NCBI GenBank assembly: GCA_002221725.1
Contig: NJFT01000025.1
Span: forward strand, 62,001 to 126,000
Direction: 5' to 3'
From: Scedosporium boydii
Lineage: Eukaryota; Ascomycota; Sordariomycetes; Microascales; Microascaceae
DNA: 64,000 nt
The notes under the pieces: generated by a model
The model's database searches: none
What the model was told of the DNA's origin: nothing
The model's input: only the letters and a program-made list of their open reading frames with translations
Made by a program: the position numbers and the translations under genes
Part shown: positions 1 through 10,066 of the stretch, piece by piece
Layout of the letters: the number at the start of each line of letters is the position of its first letter
How positions within the stretch are numbered: the first letter of the stretch is position 1

Positions 1-1068
1 TTTTTACTTACTATTTCCTATATAACTATAATATATTTAATAGACTCTACTAAAAGTATAAAATAAATACCTTACTTCTATCTAAGTTAATTTTCTCTAG
101 TAAGTTATAATTTACTATTACTATTTATAAAAATAGTTTAATAAATTATAATATTTTTATAGCCTTATTATAAAATATAAAGTAAATATATTTTATTATT
201 TTATTAACTACTATTATAATATTATTATATTTTATTTTAATAGCTAAGTTTTTAAATTTAAATAATTTAATAATAAAGTTAATTATAATCTTTTACTATA
301 ATATCTCTAGTATTAATATTAGCTGTAGCATTTTATAAGACTTGTATTATAATATTTTATTTTATATATATTACTTATATACTTTAATTAGGTATTTAAG
401 GTTTTTAGAATTATAGTTTATTTAATAATTTTTTTTAAAGATCTTAAGTATTTTTTTTAAAGCTTAGGTAGCTATATAGTAGTAATTTATATACTTTTTA
501 AAAGATATAGTTAATAAGACTATTAGTCTTTCCTCTTTATACTATAAGCTATTTTATTTCTTTATATTTAAATAGTTTAAAGAATTTTTATAGTATAAAA
601 ACTTATAACTTTTTTATTATTTCCTTATTTCTTTAAGTAGTTTTTAGTTCTATTTAGTCTAGTAACTTACTATAACCTATTATAAGTTACCTTTATTATC
701 TTAATATAATATAGTCTATATTTTCTTTAATATTTTCTAGAAATAGTTAAAATATTAGCTAAAAGTATCTACTTTTCTATTTTCTTTCTCTTAATATATA
801 TAATTTAGAAGTTATATTTTAATAGTTCTTCTACTTATTAAACTTATTATTAGTTAAGTTTCTTAATTATTATAAACTTTATAAAGTTTTTATAATCTAA
901 GTAGATTATAATAGGATATCTAGTATTAACTAAATAGTACTTCTATTTTTTAAAAGCTTTAATAATAGCTATTAGTTTTTTATTAGATATTATATATTAT
1001 AATACTAGTTTATTAAGCTTTTTAAATATAAAAGCTATAAGTTAGACTTTATTATTTTTATTTTACTC
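1..1068 (-). mobile_element. RIP-degraded Gypsy retroelement, RNase H to integrase part
   Basis: This AT-rich stretch is the reverse complement of the RNase H to integrase part of the plus-strand Gypsy copies at 10-14 kb and 25-28 kb. The part near 880-1,060 aligns base for base with the reverse complement of about 11,420-11,640 apart from transitions, and 540-620 aligns with the region near 11,880-11,940. Reading on the minus strand, the 5' side is at 1,068 and the element runs off the left edge. It stops at the start of the GC-balanced island, and its continuation (reverse transcriptase to RNase H) reappears at 9,102. Confidence 0.8.
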
Positions 1069-2470
1069 TTAAAAGCGGGATTACGCTGCTAGTGCTACTA
1101 GATCGTATAGATTCTGCCACTAATTTTGCGGGCCCAAGCAGTGAGGCGCATATGTACACAGCCAGGTACTAAATACGTAAGGTCCCTGGGGCCGCCCCAT
1201 CATGAATGCGCTGCCAACGGCGTGAGCGCCAAGTTCTTTTTTTAGAAGAAGATCTAGAAACCCGATTCTCAGCTTCAACATTTTAGGGAGCCAATTTCTG
1301 CCCCCAAATCGATGCTGCTAAAATAGGGGCCTCTTGCTGCTCTAAATGGTAGCGATGCCCCTGCTCCTATTACTGCCTCTTGTTCTTATTTTCATCTATC
1401 TCATCTCTTTACCCGAACCCTCCTTATAGTCGTCTACCTTAAATAATAATTCGATAATATTTAATATAATATCTTGCTTCTCTAAATAGGTTCTGCCTCT
1501 TAATAGTAGTAGAGGCTTCTTTACTTACCTTGCTACCTATAAGTCTAAGAAAAGAAGCTTAATATAACTAACTCTACTATTAGTAGAGGAGTATGCGGCT
1601 TACTAGTAGCACCTGAAGTGTGTCTCTCTTATTAAGCCTAAGTATTTTAATATAATAGAGATTAATATTATAGGTATATTTAAAAAATAGAAGTAGTAAG
1701 TTTAATAGTAGAATAAGTACTTATAGTAGTTTTATAAAGCTAATATATAATAATAAATATTATAAGGACTAAAAAGTAGGAAAGTAGAAGTCTACTTTTA
1801 AAAACCTTACTAAGAAAATAATATTAGATTTTTTCTTCTTTATTTATAAAGTCTTTAAAATTATATTATATAGTATATTAGAGATATATATATAATAATT
1901 TTAAAATCTATATATTATAATTACTAGTTATTATATAAACTAAAACTATATAAAAGAGCTTTATAAAGTATTATATTTTTTAAATTTTTACTTTATCTTT
2001 AGTTAAATTAAATATTATTTTTTTAATTTTTTTTAGTATTATATCTAAATACTAATTTTTTATTTCTAACTTTAAGTATTTAATATTAATATAATAGAAA
2101 TATAGATTCTTATAATTTATAATCTTACTTATAATTATAAAATCTTCTCTAGTAAATAATATTATATAAATTGATAGAGTTATATAATCTTTTAAAAATA
2201 ATTTTAAAAGATTTTATTTTCTTATTAAAAATAATTTTAAAAGATTTTATTTTCTTATTAAAAATAATAGTTTACGAAAATCTTTACTATACTAACTTTA
2301 TTTTAATATAATACTTAATCTATTTTAAATTATAAAAATACTATAAGTTTATTTACTTAATATTTAAGACTCTTATCTAATCTACTTAGTTTATAAGATT
2401 AATACTAGTAGTTTAAACTATCTAGAATAGTTTTAAATATAGCTGCAAGTAGTCTTAGTTAGAAAGAATT
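1069..2470. other. Left part of island without a recognisable gene
   Basis: 1,071-1,440 is a small patch of normal composition and 1,440-2,450 is AT-rich with few stop-free stretches. Some codon-like texture is visible near 1,230-1,640, but no frame is open and no family is recognisable. The AT-rich half is probably an old RIP-mutated repeat. Confidence 0.4.
2194..2259. repeat. Perfect tandem duplication, 33 bp x 2
   Basis: Two identical 33-base units stand head to tail in AT-rich DNA (2,194-2,226 and 2,227-2,259). A partial third unit of about nine bases follows. Identity is perfect although the surroundings are heavily mutated, so the duplication is younger than the RIP-type decay. Confidence 0.85.
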
Positions 2471-2544
2471 AGCTAGATAAGGAGCGAGAAACAGTAGTTC
2501 ATTCTTAGATATACTGCGAGACTTAGTGTCGCCCTCTATAATTT

Positions 2545-2975
2545 AGAATCTGTGATGTTACACGTAAGAACAAAGGGAACTTAGACGAGGATGGGCTTCT
2601 TTACACAGTCACAACAAACAAAAGAGTTCGGAGTCCTGTCGCAGAAGCAACGGATTCCAATCGCAGAATTGCTAGTAAGACTTCAGCTTAGAGGACGAAC
2701 CTAAAGTCGTCCCCAAGCTCCCTTCTTTTATTCCTAAAAGCTTCACTGCTTGTTCGTCTACCTTAGGCCTATTCTCTGGACATGCGATTACCCCGCCCTT
2801 GGCTCTCAGCTGGGCTGGCTGTTTTCGTTGCTTCTTCTACTGGAGCTAACAATGCTTTCGGTCTAGTCGCGGTGTGTTCGGAGACGGTCCCTACAGTGCC
2901 CTTCGGCCGTTGCAGGGCTTGCCTTTGAGTGCATTCCCAGTCCTCTCTGGCAGCACTCCTTATAGAATCCTGTTA
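2545..2975 (+). repeat. Well-preserved copy of a repeat whose RIP-mutated copy is at 18.1-18.6 kb
   Basis: This block of balanced composition aligns along its length with 18,110-18,575. In the ungapped stretch 2,896-2,967 against 18,494-18,565 I count 27 differences by eye, and 23 are C to T or G to A in the 18-kb copy. It lies just upstream of the HET-ankyrin pseudogene and may be its promoter region or part of a transposon. Its origin is not recognised. Confidence 0.75.
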
Positions 2976-3359
2976 AGCCTTTATTTTAGGAATAATAATT
3001 GAGCCCTGCTCAAGTGCAACTAGTATGTGATATGTCAAGCCTTGCTGAAGATGTATCTCCCTTCGTATACGTCAATAATCCATTGACATGCTGTATTCGC
3101 ATTACTGTTGAAACCGTACCGGGAACTTTGACGCGATTGAACGCTTTTGTCTATGTTCAGTTCAGAGTCCTCGAGGCGAAGTGCGTTTGTACGACAAAAG
3201 TCCCTCGATGTCGCGACATGATTGGGTCAACGAGCCGGCCACAGCCCCAGCTGTAGGCCCCCCAAAAGGGCCCGTCTTGAATTACCGACGCCTAACTCTT
3301 CTTTCCCACCTCCCTCAGCGCTCCCCTGGTCAACAAGACGCTCGCGATCCGAATTCAAA

Positions 3360-5624
3360 ATGACAGCGAAATATTGTTACGAACCTCTCGATCTCTCGAC
3401 AGACGCTATTCGTCTTATTCTCCTTGAAAGGGGCCGCCAAATGGATCCAATTTGGTGCCATCTCTTCTAGACCTTCCTTCATCAAGATGGCGCTCTATAC
3501 GAGGCTCTATCGTACACATGGGGCAGCACGGAAAAGCCCAAAGAGATCCTCTTGAACACAAGATATGTTTTGCCAGTTACCGAAAGTGCCTACAATGGCC
3601 TACTCCATCTACGCTATGAGGAGGTTGACAGACTGCTTTGGGTCGACTCGATTTGCATCGACCAGGACGAAAAATAGGAAAAGATTCACCAAATCCGGCA
3701 AATGAGGACTATCTATCAGCGTGCCAAACAGGTGGTAATTTGGCTAGGGTTAGGGGATAATAACACCAACCAGATCATGGATACGATGGCATGGCTCAAT
3801 AAGGAGGCCTTGAAAAGAGAGAAGGACTGGAAGAACGAAACCAAGCGTCTGATAGTTTCATGGCCGATTGTACGACAGCGTTTGGGCAACACCAGCTCCG
3901 TCCATTACCAGCGACAGGTGATAGCACTTCAAGACCTCTTGTTAAGGCCGTGGTTTCGAAGAGCCTGGATCATTTAAGAGATTGTATTGGCGTAGACAGC
4001 GCAAGTGGTCTGCGGCTGGAAGTCAGTCCCAACACGGGTATTCGCACTAATGCTGTCGATAATGGACCTAGAGGTCGAGCCTCACGCCCAGGCTATTCTC
4101 GATGTCATGCTGGGACCTTCTCGCGATGAATCTTGGTGGGGCCGGCGACGTGACCTACGCTTTCTATTGTTCAAGTTTACTGCAGCTGAGTCTACTCATC
4201 CCCAGGATAAGATTATCGCATTGCTTAGCATCTCAACAGATACTGACCAGGAGTCAATTTTTGTACCTGACTGCTCCAAGAGCCTTAGCACAGTCTTGAA
4301 GGAAACAGCCTCATTCTTATTATTTGGCACAGTCTTGCCAATCTCTGACTGATGTTTTCCCGACTTAGATCTACCACAGTTCATCAAATTCCTGGAGGAC
4401 CTCCGCGAACTCGCGCGGTTTGTATTTGAACACGCTGCTCAAAGGCGGTTTGGCGCCCTAGCTATCCGTCTTATTGTGGGGGGGAAGTTGCAACTAGATA
4501 GCGCTGCCATAAAATAGCTGCAAGATAGTTTTGCGGATGCCGAGAGCAGTAAAAGACTTATTGACGAGACTATAGCCTGGCTCAGCCTACCTGGTATAAT
4601 ACCTTGGTGGGAAAAGATTGTCATTGCTTTTTCCGGGCTTTGTGGGAGTACTGAGTTCATTCTCTCTCTGTATGAGAGATATAGGGCGAATATTAATTAC
4701 CGATTCCGTGATCGCGGCGATACACTCCTCATCATGGCAGCTCGCAAAAAATACATGCAGTTAGGAAATGCTCTGATGAGACGAGAAGACCTTGATATCA
4801 ACATAACGGACAATGAAGGTGACAACGCATTGAATATAGCTATCTGTGAAGGGTACACTGACCTGGCAAAAGATATTCTTACTCAATGGGATAGTGTGGA
4901 TATCAATCATCGCGACTCCCTGGGCCGGACACCGTTGATGTCAGCGTTACACCACAACTACCTAGAGATCTTCGAGCTACTGCTTCACAAACGGGGGTTG
5001 GACGCCATCGCCTGTGATGAGAAGGGAGAAATGGCGTTACACTTCGCCGCCAGAGGTAGCGATGTTCTAGTATTCGCTGAGCTCATAGTTGAGCGCTCAA
5101 CTGCTGGCTTGAACCATACGAACGTCACAGGAGATACGCTGCTGATCTCGGCGATAAGATATGGTAACTATGAAGTTGCCAAAATGCTCCTCGAATAGCG
5201 GGAGGTAAACATCAACGCTCGCGACGAAGACGGAGACACGGTTCTCCATGTCTTTCTCCAGATCCCTCACCTCGTTCTCACAACTACCATCACTCACCTC
5301 CTACTTGGAAGAAAAGAGTTGGACGTTAATGCGCAAACAGCCTCTGGGGAGACGGCGCTCAATATCGCAGTAAAAAACAGAGATACTGATTTTGTTCGAG
5401 AACTACTCCATTACCGCCAGGATGTCAACATCAACCATGTGGGCCCTGATGGTTTTGCGCCCGTAGATTACGCGATGAAGCATGGCCTACAGGAGATTGC
5501 ACAAATATTGATGAAACATGCAGCCATTGGTGGCTCCTTGGCAAATATCTCTCTAGGAGGTATATATAAGATACTAAAGGTGAGATTTGGAGCAAAGAGA
5601 AACCGGGATACCCAGGTAATATGA
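3360..5624 (+). pseudogene. HET-domain/ankyrin-repeat protein, killed by seven stops
   Basis: One frame of 755 codons runs from the ATG to a TGA without a frameshift, but carries in-frame stops at 3,468, 3,675, 3,975, 3,993, 4,350, 4,515 and 5,196. The first third is a heterokaryon-incompatibility (HET) domain: YEALSYTWGS, LLWVDSICIDQ, IYQRAKQVVIWLG and RPWFRRAWII are all present. From about codon 450 to 740 there are six or seven ankyrin repeats (for example DSLGRTPLMSALHHNYLEIF). Proteins of this class act in the cytosol in non-self recognition and programmed cell death after hyphal fusion. All seven stops (TAG, TAA, TGA) are explained by one C to T change in a CAG, CAA or CGA codon, as RIP would cause. 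No intron is needed. Full-length product is impossible without readthrough. Confidence 0.9.
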
Positions 5625-6355
5625 TTCTAAAAGGAGACGCACGATGAACGAGAATGAAAGTTTTAGGTATTGTTAAAATTTAGCACGTATCTTCATAGCA
5701 TGCCCTAGGAATAAGTCCCAATGACAACTCTGACCAACTACAGAACGTAAGCGAGTGTTGGCGCACCGTTTCGTTGCGTATGGCCGGCAAACTGGTCCCT
5801 TGCGTCCTCTCAAACTTGACGCGCTCTCCCTCCCTTATATTTCCATCTTCCATCCTCTAGGGATACCCTAGTCGCATCCCCTTTCCTCATTCTGCGTCTT
5901 CTATTACTTCGTATTAGGCGTCTGTCTTCCGTCCTTAGTCTATTCTGTGCGTTCTGTATGTGTGTGTGTCTCCGCCTTCGATGGGGTCTTCCTCCTCTTT
6001 ATATGTATGTAAGTGATATTCCGGCCTGCGGCTCTTTTCCGCGGCACCCGGCAACATCTGTAGTTAGCCCGGTGCTTCGGTGCTTCTGACCTCATACACT
6101 AACATAATACTTTACGGCGAAAACAGTGTATAATTAATAATAATAATTGTACTTCGTATAGGGAAGTCTATTAGGTATTAGGCACCCGACTTTTACTCGT
6201 AGGTACCCCTTTCGAGCCAAGACCTCCACTACCGATACTGGCTTTATAGTGCCATAAAACGGCAAGCAGTTATTCTACATAATAGACTATAGTTTATCTA
6301 GACCGAGGTTTCTTACTATAAGCTGATACTCTTAGTTATTCTGTCCCTCTCCTAT
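5625..6355. other. Intergenic region, no gene seen
   Basis: This is 0.73 kb of mixed composition between the HET pseudogene and the minus-strand nuclease-like gene. It has a pyrimidine-rich stretch (5,820-5,950), a short TG run and no open frame of note. Confidence 0.5.
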
Positions 6356-7081
6356 TCACTCTACGCGTTTCCGAAGCATCTGCCGGCACCTATCAGCTGC
6401 TAATTGTTGAATACTCGTTGACAAGAGATCGCGAAAATCCTCCAAGTCGAAGGAGACCGTTCCATTATAACCTTCGAGATCGAGGAATCTCTGAAGGGGA
6501 ATCCGTAGTTGGGTATTAGCAGGCGGTAAGAGGTCCCTGCGATTACCAGATCGTCTTGCCTTTCCATTGTCGCCCCGGACCCATGTCTCCGTGAAGACTT
6601 GGGAGATCCTTCCCACCCACTGGTGCCCCATGTAGACAGCAGGCCCAAAGTGTCCCTGGAGAAGAACGTCTCGGGGGAGAATCTCGAGCGGATTGGAAGG
6701 AATGCCTAGCTGGACGAGGTCGCTATCGGGGGAGATCGGACACTGGTAGGCCGGATCCTCGATAATCTTGACAATAACAACTATCTCGACATCAGGCAGA
6801 CCTTCCAACCAGAGCCTTACATCTTCGAGTAGTTGATCGTAGGTCTCATTGAAGCCGATTTCGAGTACCCATTTCACTTCATGCTCCCCGGCCGCGTTCT
6901 TAATCTCAATAGCTAGGTCAGGCCTTTTCTGAGAATTTTCCCAGCCATTACCAAACTTGTTGTAGTCCTGGTTGAGTTTCATATGTATCATCTGTCGAGT
7001 ATCTCGAGGAAGAGCATCTGTAACAGAACCAATTCTTCTCGCAAAGATGGAACTGATAGATTCATGGAGCGGGCTCGGCAT
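6356..7081 (-). CDS. Uncharacterised protein with PD-(D/E)XK-like core, 241 aa
   Basis: This is an intact frame from ATG to stop with no intron and the only undamaged sizeable gene of the island. The centre reads RPDLAIEI (D55) followed by WVLEIGFNET (E74) and an amphipathic YDQLLEDVRLWLEG helix, then a hydrophobic VEIVVIVKI strand. This acid, acidic strand, helix, strand order resembles the core of PD-(D/E)XK nucleases and, as I remember it, a widespread group of fungal hypothetical proteins. The usual lysine of E-x-K is replaced by glycine (E-I-G), so catalysis is uncertain. The C-terminus is basic. No partner gene is evident. The function is inferred from fold pattern only. Confidence 0.65.
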   Translation of the reverse strand: MPSPLHESISSIFARRIGSVTDALPRDTRQMIHMKLNQDYNKFGNGWENSQKRPDLAIEIKNAAGEHEVKWVLEIGFNETYDQLLEDVRLWLEGLPDVEIVVIVKIIEDPAYQCPISPDSDLVQLGIPSNPLEILPRDVLLQGHFGPAVYMGHQWVGRISQVFTETWVRGDNGKARRSGNRRDLLPPANTQLRIPLQRFLDLEGYNGTVSFDLEDFRDLLSTSIQQLAADRCRQMLRKRVE

Positions 7082-7175
7082 GCATTGAATAATTAGTGTC
7101 GATATCGATGCGTTATATGAAAGACAAGGATATCTATAACCAATTAGTAGCGGAGGTGGAAAAGAGATGGGGACC

Positions 7176-7949
7176 TTACACCTCTCCCTCTCTAAGTTTG
7201 CCGCTCAATCTAGCCCAATCCTTCATAGGCATCTTCAGACGGAGGGGTCTCTCCGGGTTGTAATCCTCCCAGGAGTCAGGAATAAGATGCTGGGAAGACG
7301 GACAGCGAAAGCGTTGGCAATGTTCTATAAACGACTGTGCTTCATCAAGTGGGGAGTCGAATATCCTCCTAGGGGTTGTTCGCTGGTGTGCCTTTTCTCT
7401 ATGGTGAGTGGTGTCCTCTTCTGGTCGTGTGATGTTTCGCATAGGGTCAACATGCTGAAGACGGCGGGTAGGGGTGCTTGATGAGGACGGACAACTGAGA
7501 GGATCGCTCCTCGAACAGCTACCAGAGAATTGCGGCCGGAAAGATAACGGGGGAGCGCCAGAGTCTATAGGGCCTCGACCAACCCGATCCATGGCTTTTG
7601 CTTCGGCTATGTTGGTCTGCTGTGCCTAGGTAAGATGGATAGAAGAAAGGCTCTGTGTGTGCGCGGGGATTCCAGTTGCGTTGGCCTGCTGCACTGGGTA
7701 AAAAAGAGGAAGAAAACTTGCATTGCAAGCGAGACTGCTATTAAAAAGAGGCGCTAGTAGGGTATATGACAAATATGTAACGGATTTTGCAGCGATACAT
7801 GAGCCCCGCAGAAGTCGCGGCTGACTTGAAATAACAGTGGGATCGGGTACGGCAAGAGCGAGTTTAGGACAAACACCCAAATCTATGTTTTTGGTTCCAA
7901 AATTTACTAGATTTACTCCTACAGAAAAGCTATTACGAGAGCCACTCAA
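7176..7949 (-). pseudogene. Unrecognised frame of about 258 codons broken by one TAG
   Basis: Two minus-strand open stretches (7,949-7,626 and 7,592-7,176) lie in the same frame and are separated by a single TAG at 7,628-7,626. The residues around it (IHLT-stop-AQQTNIAEAK) suggest an original CAG glutamine, the same kind of change as in the HET gene. The N-terminal part is not convincing as protein. The C-terminal half is polar, with a compact segment SFIEHCQRFRCPSSQHLIPD and a basic end. An ATG at 7,592 would give a 138-aa product downstream of the stop. I do not recognise a family. It may be a real short gene, a relic, or chance. Confidence 0.35.
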
Positions 7950-8221
7950 ACCACTGCTTCGAGAAGCACGAACGAGCCGTAGGAGCCCCCTACGGCTACA
8001 AGATCGGTAGTGACGCTTTCACCCGGAATCACTTCTAGCGCCTCAACTACCCCATGTTCGAGCAGAGCCTCCTTATCAAGGCCATTGAGTCCTTCTCCCG
8101 CGTTGAGATTGACTATGTCGGGAAGATAGTAGGGATCAATTTCCGCCCTTATCCTCCTACTTCAAGTGGCCACAGTCGACTTTACCGGTCTCCCAGAGCA
8201 GATACGTCTCGCAACTCCTGA
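7931..8221 (+). pseudogene. Coding relic with strongly biased codons
   Basis: There is no ATG-led frame, but the plus-strand frame from 7,931 reads like protein with C/G-ending codons (FEKHERAVGAPYGYKIGSD, then LNYPMFEQSLLIKAIESF). It is broken by one TAG at 8,036 and ends at 8,219-8,221. The next frame continues plausibly for about 30 codons to 8,260, which suggests a frameshift. The codon bias is unlike the neighbours and suggests a fragment of a well-expressed gene or a transposon gene. The family is not recognised. Confidence 0.4.
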
Positions 8222-9101
8222 TACACAGAGCTGCTGCGAGCTTGGGCATTACTCTTTTTTGTAGTATGTTGTCGTAGTAGAAACGATTGTGGAAGCTTGA
8301 TTCGGCTGTGTGCTTCGGGGCCACTTTCGTTCGTCACAGGATCCACCTGCTAATTGCGAATACGAGATCTATTGCGAGACGCATGCAGGGCGCTGTTCAG
8401 GGCACTGTTAACAATCGGTCCGACAGAAATGGAAAAACTATCAATGCCTGGACCAGACATCAGGAAATGTAGAGTACAGTCTAGGGCCACGTCAGCTACA
8501 TTGCCTCGATCTGTGCGGTATTGATCCAATTGGACGTTTAGGGAAACATGAGACAATACGGGAGGTGCATGAGCAAGCCGACAACGTTTAGTCGGGGAGG
8601 CTGAGGAAACGAATCGGTGTCAGGGCGTAATCGTAGGCGTTCTGCCGCGAAGTGTGATGACCCCTCAGAAACGAAGCGCAAAGCCTGAGCGGCTACGAGA
8701 AGGACATAAGAGAACAAAGTCTGCCTGTGGAAGATACAAACTTAGTGGACGAAACCCTGAGAAAGATGGGAGTGTGGCTGGAAAATGGGCTGGAGATAAG
8801 GGATAAGGGCACAATGGGTAACGTGGGATAAAAGAGGAGGCAGAGAAAAGAGAAAAGGGACGTGAGACGACAGGTACTCGGACCGGGATTGAAAGCGAGT
8901 GAGCGAGAGGTGAAGATAAACGACGTTAGAGGAAAAGTGAAAAAAGTAAAGAGTATAGAAGGAGGTACATCGGTAAACGACATATTTATTATATAGGGGC
9001 TCTGGCAGATGGCTGTGGGCAGTCACAAACCTAGTGGGGGTGAAGAGAATTAAGCCAATCAAGCGATGCTGCAGGATTTAGCGGTATAAACAGTAACTTC
9101 T
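8222..9101. other. Right part of island, no gene seen
   Basis: Short open frames exist on both strands, but they overlap, are low in complexity (pyrimidine-rich on the minus strand at 8,690-8,990) and show no domain. Composition drops to AT-rich at about 9,100, where the Gypsy sequence resumes. Confidence 0.4.
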
Positions 9102-9492
9102 TTATTACTATCTAAGTTAAGCTTCTATATTATAATCTAAGATATTAGTTTTAATTTTAAATAGTTTTATAAAGTTTACTTTAATAAAAACTAGTTATTT
9201 ACTTATAGCTTACTTAGCTTTTTAAAATACTTTCTATTTTTAAACTCTTATTTAAAAAAATTATCTTTTTTTATTAAGTTAATAAGTATTTTAACTATTT
9301 TACTATAGTTTTTTAAAAACTTATAGTAGAAGTTAAGAAATCTAAAAAATCTTTTAACTTCTATAATATTAATTAATATTAGCTAGTCTAAGATAGCTTT
9401 AACTTTTAATTTTTATATCTTAATTTTACTTAGGTAGATAATATAACTAAAGAAATCTATATCTTATTTATAAAACTTATATTTAATAACTT
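9102..9492 (-). mobile_element. RIP-degraded Gypsy piece, reverse transcriptase to RNase H
   Basis: This aligns with the reverse complement of about 11,035-11,415 in the plus-strand copy, including the segment that encodes the FYYRFLRDYSK-like motif. It is the upstream (5') neighbour of the piece at 1-1,068. It ends where an LTR-A begins. Confidence 0.75.
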
Positions 9493-10066
9493 TCTTAAAG
9501 TTATATAAGAAAATAAAAGAGAAATAGTTTTTTACTATTAGGAAGTCTTAAAGAAGGAAGAGGTAAAAGAAAGAGAAAATAAAAGTATAAAAAAGTAATT
9601 ATATTAGAATAGTATCTATATAGTCCTTATTTTTCTATTTCTAAAGCTGGAAGGAAAGGGGGAGGAAATAGGTTTATATATAGATAATTTCTTCTTATAG
9701 AAAGATTAAAAAGTGACTTCGTTACTTCTTAGATACCTTAGAGCTCGAATACGCTATCGAACATATCATTTAAATACTTACGTTATCGAACATATTATGT
9801 TTTTATTTTTATTTCTTAGTTCTCGAAAAGTTATTTTTAGGTTTCTTGTTCTAGTTCTTCTAGAAGCTACGTTTCTATTTTGGTTCTTTCAGAAGCTAAG
9901 TTTCTATTCTAGTTCTTCCAGTTCTTCTAGAAACTAAGTTTCTATTCTAGTTCTTCTAGGCCTTTATTATAGTTTTTTTAAAAACTAGTTTTTTATAAAA
10001 TAACTTCTTTTTATTTTATATTTTATAATATTTTTTTATAATATTATTTTATTAAATATAGTAATA
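9493..10066 (+). mobile_element. LTR-A copy 1
   Basis: This is a 574-bp member of a family present six times in the window. Shared landmarks are a start like tcttaaggttataaagg, a TATATATA box, a conserved patch gtgacttcgttacttct, several short repeats of the type agttcttctagaagc, and an end like tatttaaatatagtaaca. Gypsy sequence in opposite orientation stands on its two sides. Confidence 0.75.

Larger units (their letters stand above)
1069..9101. other. 8-kb balanced-composition island interrupting a Gypsy copy
   Basis: The flanks at about 1,068 and 9,102 are neighbouring pieces of a single minus-strand Gypsy RNase H region. When they are compared with the uninterrupted copies near 11,400, the join falls within roughly ten bases. 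The island therefore entered the retroelement, or was joined to it, after the Gypsy copy was in place. It contains the HET-ankyrin pseudogene, the 241-codon nuclease-like gene and two relic frames. I looked for terminal inverted repeats, Helitron ends and a clear target duplication and did not find convincing ones. Part of it (2,545-2,975) has a heavily mutated second copy at 18,110-18,575. Confidence 0.6.

Noticed and set aside
3360..5624. HET gene as intact with introns covering the stops
   Set aside because: The frame is continuous across every stop and flanking residues match the domain, so introns would remove conserved sequence. Plausible GT-AG pairs around all seven stops are lacking.
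8693..9062. Two overlapping minus-strand frames of about 100 codons
   Set aside because: They are low-complexity, pyrimidine-rich and overlap in different frames. They look like chance openings in biased DNA.
1069..9101. Island as a Helitron or an inverted-repeat DNA transposon
   Set aside because: I compared both ends by eye for TC...CTRR with a hairpin and for inverted repeats. Nothing convincing was found, and no Rep/helicase or tyrosine recombinase frame is present.
9713..9937. Plus-strand 74-codon frame
   Set aside because: It is a by-product of the ttctagttctt sub-repeats inside an LTR-A.
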